Shown: piece after piece, positions 1-10,580 of the stretch
How the letters are laid out: each line of letters opens with the position of its first letter
Numbering within the stretch: position 1 is the stretch's first letter
Assembly: GCA_946965045.2 (NCBI GenBank)
Contig: OX337233.1
Span: 1,922,001 to 1,986,000, forward strand
Direction: 5' to 3'
Origin: Epithemia pelagica
Lineage: Eukaryota; Bacillariophyta; Bacillariophyceae; Surirellales; Surirellaceae
DNA: 64,000 nucleotides
Program-made: the position numbers and the translations under genes
Notes under the pieces: generated by a model
What the model was told of the DNA's origin: nothing
What the model saw: only the letters and a program-made list of their open reading frames with translations
The model's database searches: none

Positions 1-2644
1 ACTTCCCGCAACGTTTCTCTTTGATTACGTTGACTGATCGTAGGGCGGCCTTTTTTTGTTGGGGGGTCAATTTGGACGCGTCCTGTGGATCGAAAGTATC
101 TTGGTTGTCCAACTGAGTGAACTCCTTCAATAATGCGTCAATGGCTCGTTGCCCATGTTTCTTTATGCTGGCTTTCGCGGACATCTGAGTGAAAATGAAG
201 TTTGCCATCAGAGAGTGGATGGGTGTTCGGTCATTCACGTTGGTTGTAGCGTGTTTGATGGCCTGTTGTAGGAACTGTGCGTGCAAATAAGAGGTTGCGC
301 CATCTGCCATATCCATCTGATGATCGAGCCGGTGGGCGTACGATCGCTCCCGGTTTCCTCGAAGGTTGTACTCGTGTCTAGGCTCGGCGTTGTCGGTAGG
401 CTCGTCCATGTCATGGTCGTCTTCGTATTCCTCAGATACGTCCAGGAACTCGTCGCGCTCCTCATTCTGCGCTCCTTCGTCCTCCACGTTCCCCATTCCG
501 TGATCGTCGGTGTCTTCTCCCACGTCGACCACTTCGTCATCCTCATCAACATCATCGATGGGGTCATCGCTCGTCGTTTCACTGTCATCGTCGGAAGTGG
601 ATACCACGTGCCGTTTGGACAGTTCGCTGTCGGAGCTGTCGGGCGCTCCTTCGTCTACATCGTGTTTGTCTGTGTCGTCACTTTCTTCGCCCGCTCCTTC
701 GTTATTGGCGTTGTGGTGGGCGTCGTTGTTCGCTCCTTCTTCTGCTCCATCTTCCTCCTCCAAGTCGTTCTCGTTTGCGATGTCGTCTTCATGGTCCTCT
801 ATGGGGACGTTCGGTGCCCATTCGAAAACGAGCTCACCGTTGATGACGGGCTGTTCCTGTTGTTCAGCCAATTCTTCAACTTGGTTAATCACATCTTGTG
901 TGATGGGTAGTTCCGTCCACTGTTGTCTGGAGATTCTTGCCCCAGTCGCGAGTGATAGGAAGTAGTAACTCCCTTGGGCGTTACCTGTTGGATTGAGTGC
1001 TATGGCCCCAATGGTGCGTGGTGCCGTGGTGCTCGTCCGTCGTCGCTCCTCGAAAACTTGCGCGTATTGGCCGAATTCGATCCTCATACTGTTGTAGTCT
1101 GGATCGGGAAGGCCGGTTACGATTTTCCGGGGGCTCATAGTTGGTGAAATCCCCTTTCGGTTCGGCAGTTGGTTCAGCGTACGGACGGCCAGGGTGACTA
1201 GTTCTCGTACCATGAGGACCGGGTATCGTCGAAAAGGGAGTCCGTGGACGGTAGCCCGCACCCGCTCCTTGATTGTCCGGATGGAGCGCTCCACCTGTCC
1301 GACGTGGTCGTCTGTAGCCACGATGTTGGCGATGACTGGTCGAATGTTCGCTTGGAGGGGGGCGAACTCATTATCAGCATGCATATCGACCACTTCAAAA
1401 GCTCTGGATGAGTAGAGGTGGAAAACGCCTTTCAATTCTCGTTCCAGGGTGGCCTTGCGTCGGTTCTCGATCGCCGCAACGGTTCGAAAGTTGATGTTTC
1501 GTGATATCGTGTGGCAGAAAATGTGGCCTTGCACGTAAAAATTGTCCGCGCATATCGTCACGCGTTTGTGTTCTTGTTGGATGGTGTCGGGTAGGGTCGT
1601 TGTTGTCTGTTGTGGGACGCCGCCGGAGGACCGTTTAACCGTTTTTCCTTTTAGGGTTGCGGGGTCGGGTCCATAAATTTTGAGGGCGCGCCGTGCATCT
1701 TCGGGGGTGACGGGGCAGTTTCGGATGATGTTGTTGGTTAGGGCGTCAAGGAAATCGCGTTGGGAGGGGCGACCGAGTTGTCGGTACAAAGTACGGGCAC
1801 GATCCGCTCCTTCGACCTCCCGGGGCGAGAAACCAGTCGCATTACGAGGGACAGAGTTGAGGAACAGATAGGGAGTAGAGGTAGAGCTAATAAAGTTAGA
1901 CGGGTCGGCAACATCAAAATAGTAGAGTCCCATGGCGCTTTCACGAAAAATCATTACCGAGCCATCACGACGATGGACTGAGATGGAGGGATCACCCGCC
2001 GTGTCCATGGTGATGCGGCACCGTTGCCGTACGGCGGCAAGGGAAAGAATGTTGGCCAAGGACTGGGGGTTGTACCAGACCTCACCGAAGTTAGGAATGT
2101 CGCCAAGGAGGCGGGACACTTGGTGACCACCGTTGGTGTAGACGGTTAAGGGATGCGTCGACGGTCGAATGTTGGAAAGGAGGGAAGCATTCCGAAAAAC
2201 CGAAATGGTCGACTGACTATCGAGCAGAACCCAGGTGTCGGGGATGGAATGGTGTAGCGGCTGCAAAAAACAACAATCAACGACGGCGAACGTAAAATTG
2301 TATCGTGGGGGGGAAGGACCATGCTGTTGGAGCATGGTGACACCCGAGTTGCCACCGGCACTACTGGAAGCACCATTATCATCACCACGCAATGGGCACT
2401 GCTGACTCGCATAATGGCCGGGTCCTTGGCAATGAAAGCACGTGATGGCCTCATGAAGGATACCATCCAATCCAGGAACGGGGGACGCCGTTTGGGCGAA
2501 TTGTAAACCGCCACCACCACCAGCAGGAATCAAACTTGGTGTCCCGGAGGACTGAGAAGGGGTGGATGGCTGCTTCGGACCTCGATAGCTGACCAACATG
2601 CCATACGCGGAGGTCAGATGCCCCGGGTGAATTGGTTCTCCAAC
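1..2644 (-). CDS. Ty1/copia (CoDi-type) Pol, N-terminal part, runs off left edge
   Basis: One reading frame is open from about 2644 to the window edge. In order it shows a CCHC-like zinc knuckle of the form CX2CX4HX5C (codons near 2396-2440), a retropepsin-like segment with the CoDi-style active site DSQST near 2200, and an integrase core with D (CADNFYVQG), D (DMHADNEF) and E (QVERSIRTIKER). After it come the conserved copia segment GLPFRRYPVLMVRELV, a very acidic linker (about 480-830), and the start of the reverse transcriptase lead-in (EFTQLDNQDTFDPQD). The RT and RNase H lie beyond the edge. The first in-frame ATG is at 2599, but the protein is expected to continue from Gag. The Gag frame stops at 2614 in another phase, so a -1 shift is needed. 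The missing residues at the junction suggest a small deletion rather than a programmed site, because I see no slippery heptamer. Confidence 0.9.
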
Positions 2645-3618
2645 TCAATCAACAGATTGCCAAATCTTTTGCGATCGGCACCTTTGAGAAACTGGATGGC
2701 AAGGGCACGCTCGCGACTGACTCGTTTCTTCTCATCGGAGGAGGTGGACTCGTCGGGGTCCAAATACTTCTCCACCAATTCTTGGGAACCTTTGTCAATT
2801 CCAACCGAGCCACCATAATGCTCCAAAACGTCAATGTTTTCTTTAAATTGGTGAAGGTAATCGGCGAGGCTTTCTTCTGCTTGTTGTCGATGCATGTAGA
2901 AATTTGTGTACGCATCATTGAGTGACGCGTACCCATATCGCTTCTCTTCGAATTTGTGTCGGATGGCTTTGATTTGAGTCAACAACCAACCACAATCACA
3001 CCCGTCTCGAGCGGAATTGTATTTCTCGAGACCTTGGAGTTTGGCCTTCATGGCCTCACTGCACTGGCCCCAAATGACTGCATAGGCCGCTTGCAAATTG
3101 CTCTCGAGGATGTCGCAACGCGTAACGTACGCGGCAACCTTCTTTTCAAAAATCGCAACCTTGAGCCGACTGGTTTCCTCCTCTGGCAAATCCGGTGGCT
3201 CCTCGATCGTTGGGTTCTTCAATTCTCTCGTGAGGGTGGTCATGTCTCCTGCATGCTTCAGATTCTTTGCGAAGTATTCTTCTAGAGCCTCAATTGTCCG
3301 GGTAAACTGTCGCTTGTCATTACACTCATAAAAAACTTGAAAAACATGACCGTTCATGTCATCAGTGTTTCCTTTGAACGTGCTGGGGTTGGTAGCATAA
3401 CCACCGCGCCCACCACGTCCTCCTCGTCCACCTCGTCCACGTCCTCGTCCTCTTCGTCCTCGTCCTTGGTTGCCTTGACTCGGACTGGAAGTTCCGCCAT
3501 TATTAGGCGGCGTGGTACCGGGCGTAGCTTGGGCGCCGCCCGGGCTTGACGGGCTGGACCCTTGCGTACTGCTAATCTCGTTGGGCAGATAGATAGCGGA
3601 CGTTGCCCTGTCCCCGTC
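2614..3618 (-). CDS. copia Gag-like polyprotein segment
   Basis: This open frame begins after a stop at 3619-3621. Its first part is Ser/Pro/Gly-rich, then a strong Gly/Arg run (RGG-type, about 3400-3470), then a Gag-like helical domain. That domain starts around the internal ATG at 3357 (DDMNGHVFQVFYE, later LADYLHQFKENIDVLE and NLLIELENQFTRG). The Gly/Arg run is likely RNA-binding. The frame ends at 2614, just before the Pol frame continues with LTSAYGMLV. In intact diatom copia elements these two stretches are expected to be nearly contiguous, so the copy seems to have lost a few bases here. It also lies in a different frame from the upstream ORF ending at 3572; the two overlap by about 45 bp and joining them needs a +1 shift. 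No ATG lies in the frame between 3357 and 3618. Confidence 0.8.
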   Translation of the reverse strand, partial: DGDRATSAIYLPNEISSTQGSSPSSPGGAQATPGTTPPNNGGTSSPSQGNQGRGRRGRGRGRGGRGGRGGRGGYATNPSTFKGNTDDMNGHVFQVFYECNDKRQFTRTIEALEEYFAKNLKHAGDMTTLTRELKNPTIEEPPDLPEEETSRLKVAIFEKKVAAYVTRCDILESNLQAAYAVIWGQCSEAMKAKLQGLEKYNSARDGCDCGWLLTQIKAIRHKFEEKRYGYASLNDAYTNFYMHRQQAEESLADYLHQFKENIDVLEHYGGSVGIDKGSQELVEKYLDPDESTSSDEKKRVSRERALAIQFLKGADRKRFGNLLIELENQFTRGI

Positions 3619-4189
3619 TTAGGTCGTAACCGCTGTCGGTGTGGATGACCACTAGTTTATCGCACACCTTGGCCACAACTCCTGTTCCGTCGCGGATCGT
3701 CGGTGCACGGGTGGAAAAACGTGAGGCTGGGTTCACGACCTTGACGATATCACCCACGCAGAATTTGCGTCGTCTGGGGTGTATTATATATCGCTTCCCT
3801 GTGACTTTGGACGTCCACAAGGTACAGCCGGATTGCAGTGCTGCTCTCTCGGCTGGAGTGTAGATCACCTGATTGCCTGATTTGGGGGAGAAAGTGCCGA
3901 CAACTTCAACCGTGTAACTGGCAATACTCGCACTTGAGGCCGATTCCCGACTCGTCTTGAAGGTTCCGGTGCGTTCCTCGGACGCTTCCTCTTCGTCTTC
4001 GCTGTCTCCTGTTTCGTATCCGCTGGGTTGAACTCTTGCCACGGGCACGGTGGCCACGGGCACCGACGGTGGATCTCGTAGGTCCTTGAGCCTTCGGATA
4101 ATCTCTTGCTGGCGAACACTCAGTTCGGCAAGTTCTTGAATGAGTTCGTCGATTTCTTGTAGGTTTCTTACCGTAGGGGCGGTGTTCAT
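3572..4189 (-). CDS. accessory ORF1 of the left copia element
   Basis: A 205-residue ORF starts at ATG 4189. Residues about 10-45 form a probable coiled coil (IDELIQELAELSVRQQEII). A Ser/Glu-rich linker follows, and the C-terminal 90 residues contain a small beta-rich segment beginning VGDIVKVVNPASR, which looks SH3/KOW-like. It is the first ORF of the minus-strand element, directly upstream of the Gag frame and partly overlapping it. I recall similar leading ORFs in other diatom copia elements, but that is memory, not a search. Its role (Gag N-terminus or separate protein) is unknown. If it is fused to Gag, a +1 frameshift within about 3572-3618 is required. Confidence 0.65.
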   Translation of the reverse strand: MNTAPTVRNLQEIDELIQELAELSVRQQEIIRRLKDLRDPPSVPVATVPVARVQPSGYETGDSEDEEEASEERTGTFKTSRESASSASIASYTVEVVGTFSPKSGNQVIYTPAERAALQSGCTLWTSKVTGKRYIIHPRRRKFCVGDIVKVVNPASRFSTRAPTIRDGTGVVAKVCDKLVVIHTDSGYDLRRGQGNVRYLSAQRD

Positions 4190-6430
4190 GGAAATAGAAA
4201 GCTTTGAAAAGAGAAAAAACCGTTTTCTTTGGAAACAATGTTGAGTAGAATGGTGCAGCCGTCAGCTTTGTCCACTATACTGTAAAGTCGAAAATGATCC
4301 TAATTTACTGGCTTGATTGTTTCCAAAGATTCGTTGGCGATTTGTTCGCCTTTCCTCTTCTGACTACGTCAGCGAACGTCACGCGTGCGGAGCTCGTCCT
4401 GCTTGCTTTATTCTCCATAGTATTCTTCATTGTCTTTGGTCTTGCTTTCATTGTCTTTGGTTTTGCTTCGCCAGGCGTTCCCGCGTCGCAGTGTTTTCTT
4501 TCTTGCTCATTATTTCCAACACTCGTCCCAGCTAGTAGAATGGACTTTTTTAAGCGGAATGGACTCGATTGGTTGATTCGGTTTGTCTTTGCTTGTCTCT
4601 TGGGAATGTGTCACCAATCATGAAACAACCACAGAACGATTTGTTACGGAACAATGTTGTGTCATTTCGAGAGCCATTCATCTCGGTTGAGCATGCTGTT
4701 TTGGTTGTAGTATATAAATCGTTTGCTGTACTATATCTACTACTCATGGCCTTTCAATATACTAAATGCTGACTTTCTCGGCGCTTCTCAAGCTCAGACT
4801 GGACGAGATGATGGTTTTGCGTTTTTGTGAATCACTCTTCCTCCTTTATGGTGAGAGATCACATTAAGCTAAAAAGACGACCATCCAGTGTAGGGAAATG
4901 TACCAGCTGCGTAGGCATGGAATTTGGAATCTTTCTTCGAGGACTTCCGATATAAGAAGACTATGGCTTTGTTGCGAAAAACTACCCGTCGTCACAAAAG
5001 GAGATTTCAAGTTTTTGAGTGAAACAAATTACTTTCAAGCCGATGATGGCTATAAAACCAAGAAGCTTGTGGATACAGCGAAAGGTCTACTGTTGATCGC
5101 AGCGTCTGGTTTCTGTACTTTCGAGCATACAGTAGCTACTTTTCACCTTCCGACACAATGGTGGAATCGTGGGATGACTCATGTGTTTGTTTTCTTCTGC
5201 ATGATCAACTATCTTTGACTACGAACCACTGGGACCAAATCCATCATTTTTACCTCCCACTTTACCATTCCGTGGTGGCAATCCACATGCTTTCAGTTCC
5301 GGGAGATCCTTGCACCCGACGAGAAACAAGAGTGTTTCTCGTAGCTAATGTACGAGAGGTATCAACCTTCTCTGCCTACTCCTAGTGTAATGTATAGCTA
5401 TAGTGTCTGCCTTGTTCATGTATTGCTATTTCCATTGGTTGCCAGTAGATGAATCCTCATCAAGCAACATGGCTAGTTTAAACCCTACAGGGAAGTAAAG
5501 AGTCCGGCTAACCGTAGAACAGTTTCAAATTGGAGCATCATTCGACACCCACCCCATACCCCATACATCTCCATAGTTGGTTGTTGATCCACTGGTGGCA
5601 TGGGTGATGCTGGCAAGGGATCCTGCCGGACGTGCCTCTTTCCTGGGGCATTCTCAAGTCGACCTACATGGCATGGGCTCTGCTTTTTCATCCTTTCCCT
5701 TTTCTGTTCAACAAAATGTAGTAACAACCACAAGAGAGACAGTCCGTATCATCTACGGCAAGTTACCCTATTGCTAGTAGCCTTTCGTATCTACTTCTAT
5801 CTTCTATTGCATTGCTCTAGCTGGTAGGTTCTCGTAGACACTACAAGATATGGTCTGTTGCAGTTAGTACATGGTTCCATTGCCGAATCTGGTCTGTACG
5901 TAGCCAACCTACCAGAAATTCTGATGGCCATTCGGCCAACATAACTTTCAAGACGCTGATCATTACCAATTACTACGGAGCTACCCAGGTCGACTATTTC
6001 TAGTCATCGCAAAATTGTCGGTATCAGAAGGTGCGATTTTACCGCAACTTGGCCAACCAAACCGAGGTAATGAGAGACAGGGAGGGCAGTAATATAAAAG
6101 TATCAGTTGTGATTATTGCCGCCAATTTATTATTCTGTACTCGTACTCATTATAGATTAGCGTCGAACTATAAATACTGTACTCGGATTTGTATGAAAAA
6201 CTAAAAACTCCATACGAGTACTCTTATATACGAGTAAGAGTACTCGAAACTCGAAATATTGGGAGCCACGTGCACCACCAACACCAACGGAAAAGGAGGC
6301 TGTGGCCTGTGGCTCACACAAAATTTCGCGCCCTGTCTGCTCGTGCTTGGACTTTGGACCTCCAACCTCCAACCTCCAGCAGCCGTCTACCTTCTTCAGA
6401 CCCCTGCGTGTCAACCAAGAAAGAGATACC
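4190..6430. other. non-coding: leader/LTR side of the left copia element, then intergenic
   Basis: The 5' LTR and primer-binding site of the left copia element should lie just above 4190. I could not find a convincing tRNA-complementary PBS or an LTR boundary, so none is annotated. A TATA-like stretch occurs near 4710. From about 4800 to 6430 I see only short random ORFs. Around 6210-6260 there is a cluster of CGAGTACTC-type palindromic words just upstream of the beta-helix pseudogene. Confidence 0.5.
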
Positions 6431-8489
6431 ATGGTGAGCTTTTCCAAGTTTCTTCTCAGCGCTTTTGTTCTAGTCAGTGCCAATGCTGTATCATGGGAGT
6501 CCAACTCTACTGAAGACCGGAAGCCACGGCGTCGTCGACTCTCGGGTAGTAAAAGTGGCAAGGGTAAGGGTGGCAAGAAATTTTGCTCATTGAGGACTCC
6601 GACCCAAAGGACGAGCCGGCAGAAAATTTTAGGGTCCTTAAAGACTGTCATGACGAAGACGTAGTCATCGACGTAGAGGGTTCTTTGGTTGTTCTCGAAA
6701 ACGATTTGAAATGCGAGATTCACGACGGGGAGAGGGCTATTAATATCATAGCTGACCGTGTCGTGTTGGACTGCAAGGGTCACAGCGTGGAGAATCTCTA
6801 CAATTCAAATTCCAAGGTTGGAATTGGAATCCGTGTTCAAAGCTCCAACGTCATTATCGTGAACTGCCATGTTTCTAATTTCGAAGAGGCTTTCCAATTG
6901 GACGGCAAATAAAACACCAACAAACAAATAACCGGCGCTCAAAATGTACTGATCAAGGTACCCCCAAGCAGGGGTGAATAGTCGGGTCGCACATGTGTCG
7001 TGAATTCGAGGTGTATAGTCTTATTCACCCCCACGGCGCGAGGGTCCAAAATTGGCGATTTCTCAACTTTGACACAAACCACCAAAACACACCACACATT
7101 CACCATGGAGCCAATCTTGAGAGTGTCATAACATCACCCATGAACGTTCAATCCTTCACCCAAGATGACCAACATGTCTCCCTTACCCCACCGGACCATC
7201 GTGAACCTGCGGTTGCCTCCGAAACCCGCCACAACAAGTCTCTCCATGGTGTGCATACCACCACCAAGAACAACCACACCAACGAGACAGATGACCGTCC
7301 TTTCCATCCATCCATGCAAGCTCTCCTTTTGATCCAACCATCTGCAAGCCTCCCTTGCACCTCCACAGACCAAATGGAAGCTTCGCATTCGCTCGAAACC
7401 ACAATCAACCAGGCTTTTTCCGATTACAACGGCAAGACGACTCGTGCTTGGGGATTGTCTATTTGTTTGCTTATCACCATCCATGTCATAAACTATGGTT
7501 GATTGTTGTGTTGTTGTCTTCGTCTTTGGGTAAGCTAGATGCAACAAACGAGAGGTGATTGCTGTGTGATCTTGGTGCTTTGTATCTTTGAGCTTAATTT
7601 GTGTTGTTGTGTGTGGAGAGCGAAGACCCCAATGTTGCTGAGGGCCTTGTTTTCCATGGGATAAAGATAGGCCGATGGAATCAACGAAGGAAGGAGAGAA
7701 AGGAAGAGGGGGAACATTGTCGATGCCTGATAGAAAGGAATAATGGGTGAGAAGAAGGTTGTTTTGGGCGATGCTTCTGTTGCTGCCTACCATGGACCTT
7801 GGTAAGCCAATGTCAACCTTTCCGCACCACCATCGAGTCATACAGTCCACATGCGCCTTGTTTTGGATGATGGTGGCCTTTGGGCAGTGATGATGGGCCA
7901 TGGACGATCGCATCACCTCCAGTGCCGTGGTGAATGCGCGGAGTGGTTGCGAGGTTTGTGTCAAAGTCGAGAGCGCAAGGGATGCGCCGTGGGGGTGAGA
8001 AAGACTTTGCACACCAGAATCGAATCACTAAACCTCATGACTCACCCCCGCTGGGGGGGGGTACTGATCAAGGGTGTCTCGGGATCTCACAGCACGTTTG
8101 GGCTCAAAACGAGACGCGACCCCAGTAAACTCACAATCGTGGATTCGCATTTTGACAACAATTAAGATGGGGTTTTTACCGAAGGTGGAGTAGTAGATCT
8201 CTTTCTGTCATCCCTATCTGCGAACCTAAATGGCCAAGATGGATATGACTTGGTAAACGTTGTATCCGGAACAGGTGTGGGCCTGGAGGCTAAAGGAAAC
8301 GTCCGGTTTGGTGCTAATGTTCGAGGACCCAGTACTGCTGATCTTCAGGTGCATGACTCTCTGGTCTGTGATAACCTTGATTTTGATTTCCAGGTCAAAG
8401 AAGAGTTTTTTCATGAGGCTGTCACTTGCAACTCTTCTGATGACCCCGATAGTTCCATGGACCCCAATATTTGCGATTGTCCGTGTTAA
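6431..8489 (+). pseudogene. secreted beta-helix-repeat protein, broken copy 1
   Basis: ATG 6431 opens a clear signal peptide (FSKFLLSAFVLVSANA) and a basic Ser/Gly/Lys stretch after RRRRLSG. Near 6580 the frame shifts by -1/+2 into beta-helix-type sequence (VVIDVEGSLVVLENDLKC, VVLDCKGHSV, SNVIIVNCHVSNF). A stop lies at 6910-6912. At 6958/6959 the gene is split by an 1105-bp transposon (6959-8063). Coding similarity resumes after 8064 (SKLTIVDSHFD), has another stop at about 8163, then runs to a Cys-rich end (NICDCPC) and TAA at 8487-8489. Residue by residue it parallels the gene at 10581-11837. The repeated V/I-x-N/D-C-x pattern resembles parallel right-handed beta-helix (PbH1/NosD-type) repeats. 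The product would be secreted. Two frame lesions besides the insertion indicate a dead gene. Confidence 0.85.
6959..8063. mobile_element. element M: non-autonomous Mutator-like DNA transposon
   Basis: The insert begins TACCCCCAAGCAGGGG and ends with the imperfect inverse (GCTGGGGGGGGTA). Similarity between the ends extends inward over 100-200 bp, including CACCCCCACGGCGC and TTTGACACAAACC on both arms. It is flanked on both sides by the 10-bp direct repeat CTGATCAAGG (6949-6958 and 8064-8073). Long inverted repeats with a target duplication of 8-11 bp are typical of Mutator-like elements. Inside are only overlapping antisense ORFs (one of 292 residues on the minus strand) without recognisable transposase motifs, so I consider the copy non-autonomous. 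Confidence 0.75.
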
Positions 8490-8898
8490 TCAACATTCTC
8501 ATCCATATCTCTATAAGACAATGATTCAAGTAAACTACATCTGCTGCTATGTATTCGCTAAGTCAGAGAAGTGAATATCCGTTTCACTGGGGACCAGAAT
8601 TAATTGACTTCTTCTGTGTTAAGCATAACTCCATCTCTTTGGGAGATTGGCGTTTGACGGTGACTGGGGTCCACTCTGTCGGGTCTACCTATCATCTATC
8701 ATTCCATCGTGGCGCCGGGAGCCCTGAAGAAAGAAAGTTTCAGGCCATAGCCGAGTTTGCCGGAGTTCAGAGGCGCCAAGGCCAAGGTGGCAAAGCGAAA
8801 AGAGCCAAGAAGGACGAAGGGCCACAAGTCAAAAGACAAGAAGAAAGAAGAGCTTGACGCCAGATGCCAGATACTCTAACAAATAAATGCTAGACTTA
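8490..8898. other. short intergenic stretch with possible gene fragment
   Basis: A 102-codon ORF at 8549-8857 (+) ends in a Lys/Arg/Gln-rich tail. The tail resembles the basic stretch after the signal peptide of the neighbouring beta-helix genes, so it could be a remnant of a third family member. There is no signal peptide and no repeat domain; evidence is weak. Confidence 0.25.
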
Positions 8899-10188
8899 AT
8901 TCGCCATTATTTCCCCTCCATATTGGTGAGGCGGCCAGACCAAACTCGGTCGCGTTTCGTAGACACATGCTAGGGAGAGCTTGCTCTCAAATGGGGTGGC
9001 TTTGCCAGCTCTCCAACTGCCAGCAAGCGGCCCTGCGTGGATGACGGTTGGTTGTTTCATAATTCAAAATGCCGGACAAGCACACAATCCTTTTCTCTTG
9101 CCAAAGCACATCGTATCAATGACATTCCAGGTGAGCTTGATCCATTGAGGATTGCCATGACAATTACATTGCTCATGCTCACTCACACTTGTCACTTTTG
9201 CTTGCTCTGCTCATGGGACGAGAGTCTGCTCATCTGCTGTGTCTCTGGCTCAGCAGCTCATTACTTGCCATTGTTCATTTCTGTCGAAATGATACCCATA
9301 ACTTCCATTGCATTTATCCACAGCCTAAAGACCTCCTTTTCTTTATTAACTAGAAATAGAACTCAAGTGCTAGCCATCCATAGAGTTTAGTGCCTTCTGT
9401 ATTCGTGTAGTACATCAGTTTTCTGTTTTGAGCACGTCAATGACCCTCAGTTTCACCATGAACACACGACAGAGCAGCTCTTACACGCTTATACAGCTAC
9501 AAATTGAATCATTCGCTGTTTGACTCTAGCTCTAGGAGCTGATAATTGGAAAGTAGGGTGTGGCAAGTGGCAAGAGCAAGATGGAGCCATCTACTTGAAG
9601 CAAAAACAACAAAATGTTCGGTCGTTGAGAAATGATTGACAATGATACTATGAATAGTGAATCATCTATCCTACAGAAAACATGAAAGTAATCAACCAGC
9701 CAACAATCAAACAACAAAAGAAGTACAAGAAGGGAAAAGGGAAGGATGTTCCACTTGACCACAAGCAGCTTATACCCAGTCTACTTGTACAACATGAGAC
9801 AAATCCAAAGGATCATGCAAGAACAAAAGGAAAGATTGCAGCAGTGATGAGAAAGAAGAAAGAAAAGGAGACGACAAGATTAGAAATAAGCAGCAGTAGT
9901 GGGAAGTTAAATGCGATTCAGCCCAGCATGATCCGTCCATGGTTCTTACCTCACGTCATGGTCAAGCATTTGCCTCGGTTTTGGGTTTTGTGACAGACGA
10001 GAACAAGAGGGTTGCCCAAATTTATGAGCATTCAGACACCACTGGACGCAAGCCGACCTTGATGTAACGGCGTTGGCAATTAGAGATACTTAGAGCTACC
10101 TGGAGCAGTGGCGGGCGATATTCAAGAAAGATAGGGTTGGGGATATGTCTGGCCGCCTCACCAATATGGAGGGGAAATAATGGCGAAT
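8899..10188 (+). mobile_element. element A: 1290-bp terminal-inverted-repeat transposon
   Basis: The left end reads ATTCGCCATTATTTCCCC, and the first 42 bases recur exactly inverted at the right end (ending GGGGAAATAATGGCGAAT). Both arms are shared at near identity with the 387-bp element B. A positions 8899-9001 match B's right arm, and 9913-10188 match B's left arm, both inverted. The interior 9002-9912 is unique to A. It contains no ORF longer than 117 codons and none resembling a transposase. I could not define a target-site duplication: left flank CTTA, right flank ATTA. Confidence 0.8.
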
Positions 10189-10580
10189 ATTACTACTTGT
10201 TGTACGAACGTTCGTTGCTCTTGTGCTCTTGATTCTTGAGTCTTTTGACTTTTGATCAACGGAAGAACGGAAGAGGAAAGCCAAAAGCTGACATAACAAA
10301 TAATAATAAACTGTACTATGGGCAATATTATGAATCATCAATGGCCCTCCAGTAACAAAATTTCGGATTTCAGTTGTACAGATTTATTGTATTGCCCTCC
10401 AAAATTCCGAACCCTGATAATGTGTTTGACACGACCAACATGTCTCATTTTTCAGAATAACGCCAATTGGGTGGTGGTTGGCGCTTCAAGCAAAAGAGGC
10501 GCGAAAAACTGTAGTGTTACTTTCACAAAAACAGGGCCTTGGGTTTGGGGTTTGGGGATTGAAACAAGATACCAGATACC
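10189..10580. other. upstream region of beta-helix gene 2
   Basis: No gene seen. The last bases before the start codon (AGATACCATGGTG) are the same as before the start of copy 1 at 6431, which supports shared ancestry of the two 5' regions. Confidence 0.4.

Noticed and set aside
281-910. 209-codon plus-strand ORF
   Set aside because: Antisense of the acidic linker of the copia Pol; Val/Phe-rich composition is a shadow of GAC/GAA codons.
7134-8012. 292-codon minus-strand ORF
   Set aside because: Lies inside transposon M, overlaps a 169-codon ORF on the other strand, has no motif, and runs into the terminal repeat arms.
9532-9762. 76-codon hydrophobic minus-strand ORF in element A
   Set aside because: AT-rich interior of a MITE-like element, no transposase motif.
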